Positions 45,800-57,162 of a DNA stretch of 64,000 nt are shown here, piece after piece. The position numbers were made by a program, and so were the translations under genes. Numbering within the stretch: position 1 is the first letter of the stretch; the number at the start of each line of letters is the position of its first letter. The notes beneath the pieces were generated by a model that saw nothing but the letters and a program-made list of their open reading frames with translations, had not been told where the DNA came from and did not search any database. Source of the DNA: Lathyrus oleraceus (lineage: Eukaryota > Streptophyta > Magnoliopsida > Fabales > Fabaceae); NCBI RefSeq assembly GCF_024323335.1, contig NC_066579.1:236147475-236211474 (forward strand). Direction: 5' to 3'.

Positions 45800-46460
45800 A
45801 TCCCTAAGCAAGTCAGTCCTAGCTCTTGTTTGTTTGCTTTTTCATTGGGTGTTGTTTGTCTATTGCTCTGTTTCTATTACTCTTTTTATTTGTTTGCATG
45901 CATTTTCATCTGGATGATTGGTTTTATCATTCTGTGTTGTTGTTTCTTTGGAGGGTGGGTGTTACATTGTGGTAAAAGACCCACTACCCAGGACAATGTA
46001 CACATAGGATTAGAGTGGATACTCATGTCAACTTTAGTGGCCCTTGACATGTATGAGAATGCATGAGATACCACACCCAGATGAGGTTTTCTTGAGAATG
46101 CTTTTATCCTTCACCCTTTGTGCATAAGACAAGGTGTTGTTTATTGAGGACTCACGACTCGGGTGGCCATTAGGAACATTTGTTTCTGTCCAAGACTAGA
46201 ACCTACCTATGAGTTGGGGTGGGGTTTACAAGAAAACAAGCTTTCATCATACCTGGTTTTCTCAGAATCAAAAATAACGTCGAACCTTTGATCCTGTTAC
46301 ATTTGACCCGGTTCTGTTGTCAGCACAACAGTTGCTCAGTTTTATGGAATACTTGATCCCATTGCATTCATAAGCATTTGTTGACCTTATTTTGACATGC
46401 ATGTTCTTTTATTTCTAGGTTTTCTAGTCTTTGAGTCTTGTTGTTAAGCCATCTTCGAAG
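45800..46460 (+). other. Element D leader
   Basis: Non-coding leader, distantly similar to B's leader. The phrase AATCCCTAAGCAAGTCAGTCCTAG follows the PBS, as CTCCCTAAGCGAGTCC does in B. No gene is seen. Confidence 0.55.
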
Positions 46461-48379
46461 ATGAACACTGTTAAGAAGGTCAACTACATATACAACATCA
46501 TCTACAAGTTCCCAAGCCCAGTTCTAGATGATCTTCTCAAGCTAGCTAAGAGGTTTTTCCCTAACAATCTTGATGTCTTCAGAAAAGGATTATGGAAGGA
46601 TTTTGGGTTACCTGGAAGCTTCTCTTAATGAATACCAGAGGGATGCCATTCATACTTTGCTACATGGTATGCCATTCATACTTTGCTACAGTTTTATGAT
46701 CGCACTCTGAGATATTTCATTTTCCTGGATTATCTGCTAGCACCTACTTTGGAATAGTACTCCAGTATCTTGGATATCCCTATATTGCATCAAGTACCTT
46801 TTCATGCTTACATGAAGAAACCTGATTCTACTCAGGTTGTTGCTGCTCTTTATTTGAGCGAATCTATTGTGAAGGCTAACTTTAAGAAGAAGGGAAGTGT
46901 CTATGGTTATCATTTTAGTTTTTTGTTGAAAGAAGTTGGTGGTATGGATGACAAGGAAGATTGGAAAGCTTTCAATGCTGTTCTAGCTTGTTGTATCTAT
47001 GGGATGGTGTTGTTTCTTAATAAAGTGAAGTTCATTGATGAGAATATTGTTGATATATTTATTCAAAGGAATCCTATGCCAACTCTCCTAGGAGATGTTT
47101 ATCATTCCATACATTCTAGGAGTTATAAAGGGAAAGATGGCGTCGTTCATTGTTATGCGCCACTGTTATACCATTGGTTTAGAAGTCATATCCATTACCA
47201 AGGTGCTTTTATGGATACCCAAGACACCTTGAAGTGGTCCCAAAGGCTGATGGGACTCACCTCTAAGGACATTAACTGGTACAAGCATAGTTTGAGTGAA
47301 CTGGAAAATAAAGAAGTGATCTTTATCTGTGGGAAGTTTCCCAATGTGCCTCTCATGGGGATGAGGGGTGGCATTAATTACAACCCAACTCTTTCTCGAA
47401 GACAATTAGGGTATACTTTGAAAGATGCCCCTGAGGATAGAGATGTGCAAGAATCCTTATTTTATGATGTACCTGATAGTACTTGATGGATGGAAAGAGC
47501 TGCCAAAGCATGGGGGAGCATTAATCTGAAAGGAGGGACATATTTTGGGAAGAAAGATTACGTAGTCTATTCACCTTATATTAAGTGGATTGAGGAGAGG
47601 AACAAATATTGTCACTAGCCTTTTGCTCTGGAGGCTCCTTTATATCCACAAGAGCCTGATTATCCAGATGTTGTACCTAAGGGATCATATGACCAGATTA
47701 AAGCTCAGAATCTCCTACTACTTGCAAAGAATGAAAGTTAGGGGTAAAGCTTCTTGTGGCCAGTCAAGGGAAAGCTCAATTGTCTCACAAGCTTAAGAAG
47801 GTTCAAAGAGAAATGAATGGGATTGTGAAAGTTAAGAAGAGATCGAGGTTTGAAGATGATCGAGGAAGCACATTTGTTTCTGTTGAAGTTCATAAGAAGG
47901 TCCTTGAAGAAGCTGAGGAGAAGATCAAGTGAAAGCGTCGAGCTTATGAATTTCTTAAAGCATCCATAGCCAAGATGGAGAAAAGATACAGAGCCAAGAT
48001 TGAAGAGTTAGAGAAGCGACTCTGAACTAAAGATGTCCAGTTTGAAGAGAACACTCATAGTCTAGGGGTGGAAACTCAACTCAAAGGAAGTAACTTTAAG
48101 TTGGGAAAATTTGTAGAAGAAGTTGCAAGTCTCAAGGTTCAGTTGGAAGGAAAAGATGATGATCAAATTCTGCTTCCAGAATGCAATGAGTTTGAGAAGT
48201 TCATTGAGCAATGTCAATACTTGGATGGCATGATCTTCTGAAAGGATATGGTTATTTAAGGTCTTGTTCTAAGGCGTGATCAAGAGGGAACAAGGAAGTT
48301 GTTCAAGGAGTCCAAGAGGTGGAGTTTGAAGTATTTCAAGAATGGAGGGACGTTGACCTATGTAGAGTGGGAAGATTAG
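46461..48379 (+). pseudogene. Element D ORF1, decayed
   Basis: ORF1 remnant, closer to B than to C/E. Start at MNTVKKVNYIYN. A frameshift near 46600 and a 26-bp tandem duplication (46643-46668 and 46669-46694) break the N-terminal part. The domain is readable from about 46770 to TGA 47484-47486, with NPMPTLLGDVYHS, YAPLLYHWF and NPTLSRRQLGYTL. Beyond it, up to TAG 48377-48379, the charged C-terminal region survives only as scattered pieces in several frames. Confidence 0.72.
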
Positions 48380-48689
48380 ATTTTGTCTTATATTTTTCAT
48401 GTGGTGATCACCATCAGGGTGATTGACGGTGTCTTTTTATTTTGTATTGTTGCCTTTGGTTAGTTATTTCTTTTGTGCGAATTGCTTGTATTACAATTTA
48501 TTTCGATTTAATGAGTATGATGGTCAGTTTATCAATGTTCACTATTTATATTCTTTTCTCTCACAATTTATTTCTATTTATATTTGAACATGTCATTGCA
48601 TACATTGCATGCATTCACACATTCATATCCCATGTATAACAGGTTTTTTGTCTGGTCTTCTTATCTTCATTCTACTTTTCTTAGCAGGG
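48380..48689 (+). other. Element D ORF1-gag spacer
   Basis: 310 bp, T-rich, ending CTTTTCTTAGCAGGG just before the ATG at 48690. The tract looks like a splice acceptor, in the same relative place as in B. No gene. Confidence 0.45.
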
Positions 48690-51371
48690 ATGGTAAATCC
48701 AACTTTCCACCGGTATTCCAATAGAAGCAACCAACATCACCAGATGGAGCAGATTCAGGCTGATCTTGCAGATATGAGAACTCAGGTAGGCACCAGAATG
48801 GCGCAATTTATGGAGGTTATCACCAACTTGGCTCGTGGTCAAGAGGACCCGAGGGCTCTTGTTGAGAGACCTCGAGTGGTTCAGAATGAGAATGAACATC
48901 CTGAGTTTATATTTTAAGATATTTATATGGGGAAACCTAGTCCCAATGCCACTATGAATTTCCCTTATCAACATGCCAATGGTTATCAGAATGTCATTCG
49001 TAACCAGGGTTTGCATGGCAACCAAGGCCTTTTTCCACAACCTCCACCATATAATCATGGACCACATCTCATTACTGAAGAGATGCCAGGACATCCAAAT
49101 GTGAGAGGGAATCCTCAAGTACAAGAATTGGAGATGGATCATAATGAAGACATGTACTCTATGCACAACAATGATTTGGGTTTTCCTGTTGAAGATAGGA
49201 AGTAACACATGCTGGAAAAGAGATTGAAAGTAGTAGAAGGCCAAGGAGTTTTGGGGATGAATGTTAATGACCTGGGGCTGGTAGCAGAAGTGGGAGTTCC
49301 ACCAAAATTCAAAGTTCCTATTCTTGACAAGTACAACGGAACAACTTGTCCTAAAACTCATGTGAAAGCTTACTACTATAAGATGTCTATGTATTCGAAA
49401 GATGAAAGGTTGTTGATGCATTTCTTCCAAGACAACTTATTGGGGCGTCCCTAGAGTGGTATATGCATTTGGAAAGATCCTATATCTGGAACTAAATTGA
49501 TTTGGTCGAGGAATTTATGAGGCGTTGTCAATACAACATCAACATGGCTCCTAATAGGACCCAGCTGCAAAGTCTGGACCCAGGGCCCAAATGAGTATTT
49601 CAAAGAGTACGCCCATAAATGGCATGAATTAGCTGCTCGGGTTCAACCTCCGATGATGGAAAGGGAACTCGTTGATATGTTCATGGGCACTCTGCAAGGT
49701 CCATATTATGATAGAATGGTGGGGAGTACCTCCGTTGGGTTTTCTGAATTAGTAATGTCGGGAGAAAGAATTGAAGTTGGTCTTAAGATGAGCAAAATCC
49801 AGTCTACTAATGCTGGTAGTTCTACAGGAAGAAGTGCTAAGAAACCGTTCGGTGGGTATCCCAAGAAGAAAGAGGGTGAATCTAGTGCTATGTATTCTCA
49901 AAGGGGTCAAGAAAGAACTCAACAATAACAACAAGTGAATGTTGTAACTATACCGGTTCCTGCAGCTCCTCAACCACAACAACCCCAGTATCAGCAGCAA
50001 CAGAATACTCCTCGGTGTAACTACAATCAGCAGAGATAACCCATACCTAAGAAGGTGTTTGATCCGATTCCTATGTTTTATTCTCAAGTGCTCCAGCATC
50101 TACTTCAACTCGAGTTGGTTAACCTGAGGAATATGCCAGCTCCTCCTAAGAGGCTTCTTATAAATTAAAATCCAAATGCTCGATGTGAATTTCATTCCGC
50201 TGGTATAGGTCATGATGTGGAAAATTGTTTGGCGCTTAAGTATGTAGTACACAATTTTTTGGATTCAAAGGCCATCCAGTTCACCCCAGATAATTGACCC
50301 AATGTTATCCAGAATCTGATGCCTGCTCATAATCAACCAGCTGTTAATGCTATTGAAAATGATGAAAGTTAGAATTTGATAATGGATATGAATTTGGTGA
50401 CTACCCCGTTGCCATTTGTTAAAGAGTATTTGTTTAAGAATGATGTTTATCCTGGTTGTTTTCCCGAATGCTGTAAATACAAGAATCAATCGGAAGGTTG
50501 TGATGATCTGAAAGCAGAAATTCAAAATTTGATTACTGAAGGTTTTCTACAGTTTGATAGAATTTTGAAAGATAAGAAGATTGAGGAGACAAATCTTATT
50601 GTGGTCTCTATCCCATATACTCTAATTAATATTCCAGCTCTAGCTAGACCAACTCCCTTGACTATTACTTTGCCTGGTCCAATTCCCTACTCCAATGAGA
50701 AGGTTGTACCGTGGCATTATGGTTCTGATGTTTACTATCATGGGGTAAAGCAAGAGGAGAAGCCTTCTGAAGAGAAGTCATTTGTGGATGACAGTTTGAA
50801 TGTTGATAATCTTGCTGGTATGTGTATAATTACAAGAAGTGGTTGGGTATTCCCTTCACCAAGTACTCAAGATAATGTTGATGCATTGGCGAAAGCTAAG
50901 GGTAAACAATTGATGGAAGATAACCAGGAACCTGTGCATATTAATGTTCCTGAGTGAGGTGTAGTGCCCAGTGCTTCCTCCTCCTAGGAAGTTGAAGAGT
51001 TGTTGAGGATAATCAGAAAGAGAGACTACAAAGTGGTGGTTCAATTATGTCAAACATCGTCCAAGATTTTGATTTTGTCTTTGCTATTATGTTCTGAGAC
51101 CCATATAAATGCTCCCATGAAGTTGTTGAGTTCTACTTTTGTTCCTTAGAACATTACTATTAATCAGTTAAAAGGGGTTGTGGCTAGCATATCAGAAGAT
51201 AATGGTATGGACTTCACAAATTTCAATCTCCTACCCGAAGGACGAAACCATAATAAAGATCTACACATTTCAATGGAATGTAAAGGTACTACTTTATCCT
51301 GTGTGCTGGTGGACACTGGTTCATCTCTGAATGTGCTACCCAAGTCAGCCTTGGTGAAGATAAATTATGCG
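48690..51371 (+). pseudogene. Element D gag and partial pro
   Basis: N-terminal helix (MEQIQADLADMRTQ), Gag core (about 49290-49760; VPILDKYNGTTCPKTHVKAY), Gln-rich region, knuckle CEFHSAGIGHDVENC (near 50185), linker ITRSGWVFPSPSTQDN and start of protease with DTGS at 51312-51323. Many stops (for example 48915, 49203, 49926 and 50376 upstream region) and a local frameshift pair between about 49445 and 49650; otherwise most of it stays in one frame. Protease is cut after VKINYAGG and everything downstream (intron, pol, 3' LTR) is missing. Confidence 0.8.
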
Positions 51372-51474
51372 GGTGGGGTTTTTTCCTACAAGTCATATTT
51401 AACTTCAAAAGGCCATATCTCTCAAACCATTTGGCCAAATTTGGTGGGGTTTTTTCCTACAAGTCATATTTAAC
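51372..51474 (+). repeat. Direct duplication at the D/E junction
   Basis: A 32-bp sequence starting GGTGGGGTTTTTTCC occurs at 51372-51403 and 51443-51474, 71 bp apart. The first copy directly abuts D's protease. The text between resembles Ogre LTR sequence. It marks the breakpoint between truncated D and truncated E LTR. Confidence 0.8.
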
Positions 51475-54400
51475 CTCCTCTTTCCAAAAATGTGACCTTC
51501 ATGCACCAAAACATTACCAATCAAAACGGCATTTTTGAACCTACTTGAATTAATTTTAAGTGTGGTGCAAAAGTGAAATTTTGATTTAACCACTTTTAAA
51601 CACTTTGGCCAATTGGAAATGTTCAGAAATGTCATTTTGGTCATGCTTGTAAGCCCAAATTCGTGCACCAGCCACTACACCTCCACATGTGAACCAAAAC
51701 CACCATTTAGCAAAAACTTACCATTAATCAAATTGTGTTTAGCTCTTACTAATGCAACCTTAAACATAAGTATTTAAGCACATTTTCTGCACAATTAAAC
51801 CACAGAATATTTCATTTTCTCTCAAATCACCATTTTCTCATTTTTGCATTTTCTAACCAAACTTCCAAAGAACTCGAGCAACCCTTTGTGGTTTCATCAC
51901 CTGACCATCATTGTGAGCCATTTCCAAGCATCAATCACCAACTGGAACAGCATTCTCGATTCTGATTTTCCAAGCTCCAACAATGGCAGATTCCGATTTG
52001 GACCTCTTCAAGCATCACTGAGCTAAATTGCTTCAAGTATCCATCATTCCAAACCACAAGGAGCACCTGTTTCAAGCCAAAGCACTCAAACATCACTGTT
52101 TTCACAAATTTCTTCAAGAACAAGTAAATATTCGAATCTCATATTTCATTAAACTTTGCCATGCTTTAGTTAGATCTTAGATTGCTGATTCCATTGAACT
52201 TTATATTGCATGAAATGGTTGAGTATTCACTGATTTCTATGGATTTAAAGTTTACTACATGAACATGTTCTTGCATGCTGCTCTCCTGTTAGGTCGATTT
52301 AGTTCAAATGCTTGCTGGATTTATGATGTATGTTGATTACTGATTCTATTGGTATGGCTAATTTCGAATTCTGGGCGATTTAATTTTTCATGATTGAATG
52401 AACAAGATGATGTTGGTACTGTATGCGCAAACCCTAAAATTTCCCAGAACCATTGAAATGCGTTTGGTTGCTGTCCCGTGTTTCTGCATGAGAAATTTCA
52501 ATGTGCTATTGCCATGTTCCTATTGCTGCTTGACACATCACCGGGTGCTACGCACCGTTTCATTTAAGTGAACCAACAATTACAAAAATGCCATCCACGG
52601 TTTATTTAATCCATTTAAAATCAATTCATTTCAATTTTTTATTTCATTTTGGTTCATCATCTTCTAAAATTCATAACATCATCACCTTTGATCCAAATTT
52701 CATGGAAATTTTTGCATTATGCTCTGCTTGATATCTAGTTTTTTATCATGATTTTTGCTGATTTTTTGGATGATCGAATTTTTAATGATGCTAGGGTTTG
52801 TGACATGCATGCATATTTTGTACATTTTGCCAAATCATTTATGAAATAGTGATGCATTATCCAATGGCCCTGAATTGTTTTGTGCTCAAACTAGACACAC
52901 TCATGGTGATTTTGATATAGAGTTTGTGAATTTATCTTATCTGGTCATTGAGTTATGAATTTTTGAATTAGGGTGTGACAATTTGTGTCACACCATTGAT
53001 ATGCAATTTCATGATTTTCTTTACCATGCCTCTTGACCTCCAATTGATGTGAATTTTTGCATGAACCTACTCTTGTATGTCTAGTTTATGTGTGAATTTT
53101 CTTGGAATTATTTGTGGCATTTTCTAATTGTTTGAGATTTTCTCCCCTGTTTGACCAAAATGTTGACTTTTGTGATACATGTTGCCATTTCCTTTGTGAA
53201 ATTCTCATACTTTATTAGATGAACTTGAAATTTGACATGTGATTAGTAGACATCCTAAGCTTTGTCATGGTGTTGATCCCATTCATTTATCATTTGTTAT
53301 CACTGACTTATGAATTTTTCAAGTTGATACATGTTTGGTTGACTTCTTTGAGCATGCTTAAAATTACTTTGACTTTCTGATTTTCATTGACTATCTTCCC
53401 ATGATCCAATTGAGCTGAAATTTGATATGCGTGTCATGTTATGGATTATGATTGATCATGAATTATGTGATGATTTTTGGAATTGATTATGATTGGTTTT
53501 GAGCTAAGTCTTGCTGTTGACCTCTATGAGCTTTCATTTGCCATGTTTTGACTTCTTTTGCTTATGAAATCATGATGATGAATGATATGAATGTGGGACC
53601 AATTGAGTTTGCTTCTTGATTGTTTAAACTTGATTTTGGTTGACTTTCATTTGCTGTTTTGACTTTCTCATCCTCTTTTGACCCTAGGCTTGTCCTAGTG
53701 GTCTCATTGCTTATGTTTGAGCTCATTGTTTCAGGTTAAGCAACAATTGCCTCAAAGAAATTTATACAACTTGGTTGAGCTTGATTTGTTTATCATGAGC
53801 TAACCTCTTTGTTTTGTAGGTGGCTTGACTCATATGATTTGAGTCTTGTGCTTTGCACATTCATCTGATTATGTTGACTGTTAATTCTATTCTCATTTTG
53901 CTTTGACTTTTGAACTGTGTACTGATTCTGTTTGACTATTTCAGGTACCATTAGTTGCTTAGTTCTTTGAACTTGCTTTGCTTTGCTTTATAGCAATTTG
54001 CATTGAGGTATAATCCCTTTTCTTCATGTAGTCTGGAAGACCTGGCCTGTTACTTGGCCAGGCAACTGTCTGAAGTCCTCCTTAAGAGGCAATGCTTGTG
54101 TGTGTTTACTTTTGTCCCAAGCAGGAAAAGTCCTTTTAATAAGGCAATTGGTAGATCAAAGAGATAAGCAATCTATCTCCTACTATTCTGTGAGTCTTCT
54201 CTTTGCTCCCATTACATGGTTGTAGCATTGAGATCCAAGCCCAAGATCTATAGAGTCTTATCTGTGGAGAGAGTTCCTACTTTCTGAACTCCCACACTTT
54301 CTGATATTCAATGCTCTCCCTGACCAGGGATAAGAGCAATGAGGCACACCCCTCATATCCTTTCATCTGCTTCACCTTTGCCCCTCAATGGCAAGGTTAA

Positions 54401-54619
54401 GAGCACCATTGAACCTATTCCAGTTGGCTTCAATGCCTGACCCTTTGAATGAGCCTCCTTGTTTGGTTATAGTGTGTGCTGATTGCTTTCATTGATTGAT
54501 CAATTGTTTCATATACACATGTTTGCTTGTATGCTCTATGCATTTATCATCATTTATTGCTCATCAATGCATAATCATCTCATTTGTCTTTGTGACATTA
54601 TCATTGTTGTTTACCCATT

Positions 54620-55140
54620 GAGGACAATTGTAAGACCATCCATTGGCCATTGCTCCTATGATATGGAAGTGAGTATAAGACCATCACCTTGGCCACTCAT
54701 CTTATCTTTGCTTGATGCATTTGATTGTATGTGAGGATGCAACTGTAAGTCCCTGCAAGTTGGCATTTGCTTTCCTATGATCACATGTTGTTTTGTTTGT
54801 TGTATGTGAGGATACAACTGTAAGTCCCTGTAAGTTGGCATTTGTATTCCTAGGACCATGCTGTGGAGGTTAGAGTAAGCCCAGACAGATTGGCATCTGA
54901 CATCCATGTTTTGTTTTTCTTTGTTTATGTGAGGATGCAATTGTAAGTCCCTGCAAGTTGGCATTTGCTTTCCTAGGATCATATGTTGGATATTGGTATA
55001 AGTCCAGACAGATTGGCATCCGGTATCCAAGTTTCTTTTTGTTTGAGGAGATTAGTGTAAGACCATTGAGTGGCCTCTGATATCCCGTTCTGTTTTAGGA
55101 GATTGGTATAAGCCCAATGATTGGCATCCGATATCCGCTT
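54620..55140 (+). repeat. TGTAAG...TTGGC modules in element E LTR
   Basis: About nine degenerate copies, 40-75 bp apart, with cores near 54629, 54671, 54745, 54817, 54873, 54940, 54996, 55058 and 55105. Two sequence types alternate: TGTAAGTCCCTGCAAGTTGGC and TAAGYCCAGACAGATTGGC. Four relatives occur in A's LTR. Confidence 0.65.
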
Positions 55141-55745
55141 TTGTTGACTTTCCTGTTTGTTTGTTATTATCGATTGCCCATTCCAAAGGACACACTTGAA
55201 TCATCCCCTATATGATTTCAAGAAGTGAACCTTCTAAGAAGTTTTACAATCCATCTCCATCCATTCATCCCCATTATGTCCTAAACCTTTTCACACTTTG
55301 ATCTCAAACTTGACATAGATATTGTGCAAACATCTTCATGTTTTTTTTCAAACTAAAAACCTGGACCCAAGTCCTTGACTTTTTCCAAACCCATTTCATA
55401 ACACTTCTTTTGAATCAATCTTAATCATACTTTGACTCCACTTTCATAATCACAATTAATTAACTTCACCCATTCACTTGTTTTGGCTTTGTCCATTGTT
55501 AATCTTTTCATGCATTAGCCATAGGTTTCAATTATCATTGTGGTTGATGTAAACCTCACCTTATCTTTAGTGAGTCGACAGTAAGACTTCCGTACTGAAA
55601 ACAGGGTTAACCCCTCTAGTACGTCGAAGCTATCCTCGCATGGTGGATGTTGGTCTTGGTCGAGTTTTCTCCCATTGATAATGAAGAGCCTCAGTGCTAT
55701 TGTTTAAAATTGAATCCACCAACTTTTGGAAATCTTTTAGCCGAA

Positions 55746-55804
55746 CTACGGCGTTTTGATCCTTACCTTTGATGGAAGGTACGTAGGCAACGGGTTCATC
55801 CGTT
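55746..55804 (+). promoter_or_regulatory. R/U5 structured-RNA motif, element E LTR
   Basis: Outer stem CTACG/CGTAG (55746-55750 with 55782-55786). Inner stem CCTT-CC with one bulged A, paired with GGAAGG (55761-55767 with 55774-55779). Downstream hairpin AACGG-GTTCAT-CCGTT (55789-55804). Compared with C, the downstream stem changes T-A to C-G. Confidence 0.6.
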
Positions 55805-56154
55805 CAAACCCAATAAAAATTGTATATTCTTTTCTCATCTTCCCAATCATGTTTGCACAATACTTATGTCATAACAAATAACAATCCTTATACAACAAGT
55901 GTGAAAAGGGCTCCCTAGGAGTACCTAGGACGTAGTGGGTGCCTAACACCTTCCCATTGCGTAATTTACCCCTTACCCAGACTCTCTGATCTTTTTATTA
56001 GTTTTCTACGTGTAAAACTTCTTAGGCTTTTGATCGCTTTTTAGCCAGTCCTTTGGATAAATAAAAGTGCGGTGGCGACTCGAAATTCATTGTATACCTT
56101 GCTTATGATTTAATCGATAGATCATATAGCGACGAATACACCGCTACAGAAAAG

Positions 56155-56172
56155 TGGCGACTCTGCTGGGGA
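56155..56172 (+). other. Element E primer-binding site
   Basis: TGGCGACTCTGCTGGGGA, the clean form of the site seen in B and D, six bases after the LTR end. Confidence 0.85.
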
Positions 56173-57162
56173 TTCACTGATCCCTGGTTGGTATTGCCTA
56201 CTTTTCACCCTTGTTGTGTTATATTGTTATTTGTTATATGACATATTTTTGTACAATTTGGGATCACTGTATTGATTGTAATGTGTGAATTGCTTGATAT
56301 ACAATTGCTGTTTGCTTTGGTGATCTGTGAGATGAGTTCTATACCCGAACTCGAGTGCACTCTAGGATAGGAGAATGGCATAGTCTTGTTGACTGGTGTG
56401 GAGTATTCCTTAGCCAGTTGACTTGCGAGCCCATTCACTTGGTGGAGGTCATGTTGAACTAATAATGTCACACAAGTTATTTGTGGTTAGGCATTATTCT
56501 TTCAATCATGTGCCGCAGAAGCCAAGGACCTTAGTTTACCAAACCCACCTTGGCCTATTTTTAGGACCGTAGTGCGGAGGTCGTTCAGATGTCAGTTCTG
56601 ATACGATTGTCACGCGATACTACACTCATAAGAGTTTCTCTTTAGAATATTCTTGGAATACGAGTATTCGTTCCTCCGATAATATTCAAAAGATGGAACG
56701 ATGATTATGGGAACCTCTGGTAGAACATGTCTGGCAGGTTTAAACCCTAGTACACTCCCTTTGGGTGGTTCTTAACCGAGACTCCATGCTCGTGACTCTC
56801 AGCAAACCCGTGATTCGTGGTTGAGTCGTTCAAACATTGTTAATATCAATGGAACCCGGATCAGGTGTAAAACCTAAATCCACCAAAGCGGCTGGTTGAT
56901 ATTAAGGATGTTCGAACCGGTTCATGTACCGTTAATATCAATGGAACTTGGGTGTCGATAAGGTGAAAACCTAAATCCACCAAAATGGATGATTGATATT
57001 AGGGATACAATGAGCTTTCCCACGACCTTTGTTTGGTGTGCTTTGCTTGATCCTTGAGTGTGTTTGTTGCATTCATGCATTCACGCATTCATCCGCATTC
57101 ATGTCATCAGAGAGAGAAAATTTTCAAGGAACTTAAAGGGTTTATTTGCAAAATTTTCAGAC
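56173..57162 (+). other. Element E leader
   Basis: 990 bp non-coding. It carries two versions of the leader hairpin found in C: TTAATATCAA paired with TTGATATTAA (about 56840-56910), and TTAATATCAAT paired with ATTGATATTA (about 56940-57000). The first uses GGTGTAAAACC as an inner element. ORF1 is preceded by GCAAAATTTTCAG, an acceptor-like tract. Confidence 0.6.

Larger units (their letters stand above)
28885..51371 (+). mobile_element. Nested block: Ogre-type elements C and D
   Basis: C resumes at 28885 inside its 5' leader; the same leader text occurs in E at 56765. It is complete rightward through its 3' LTR, which ends at 45734. The next 45 bases (45735-45779) look like the terminal bases of an A/B-type LTR: GGTGGC at the start and ATGCGACA at the end. 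They are followed by a PBS and the internal region of D. The simplest reading is that C inserted into D's 5' LTR, 45 bp from its inner end. D is old, with many stops and frameshifts, and breaks off inside its protease at 51371. Confidence 0.75.
51475..56148 (+). mobile_element. Element E 5' LTR, left end missing
   Basis: LTR sequence ending CACCGCTACA, six bases before the PBS. No TGTAAGACCCC-like start is present on the left, so the LTR is truncated at the junction with D. It holds TATTTAAG (51771, weak TATA candidate), hairpin ATGAGG/CCTCAT (54339-54356), hairpin CTTTGCC/GGCAAGG (54376-54396), about nine TAAG...TTGGC-type modules (54620-55140) and one R/U5 structured motif (55746-55804). 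No gene is present in these 4.7 kb. Confidence 0.8.
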
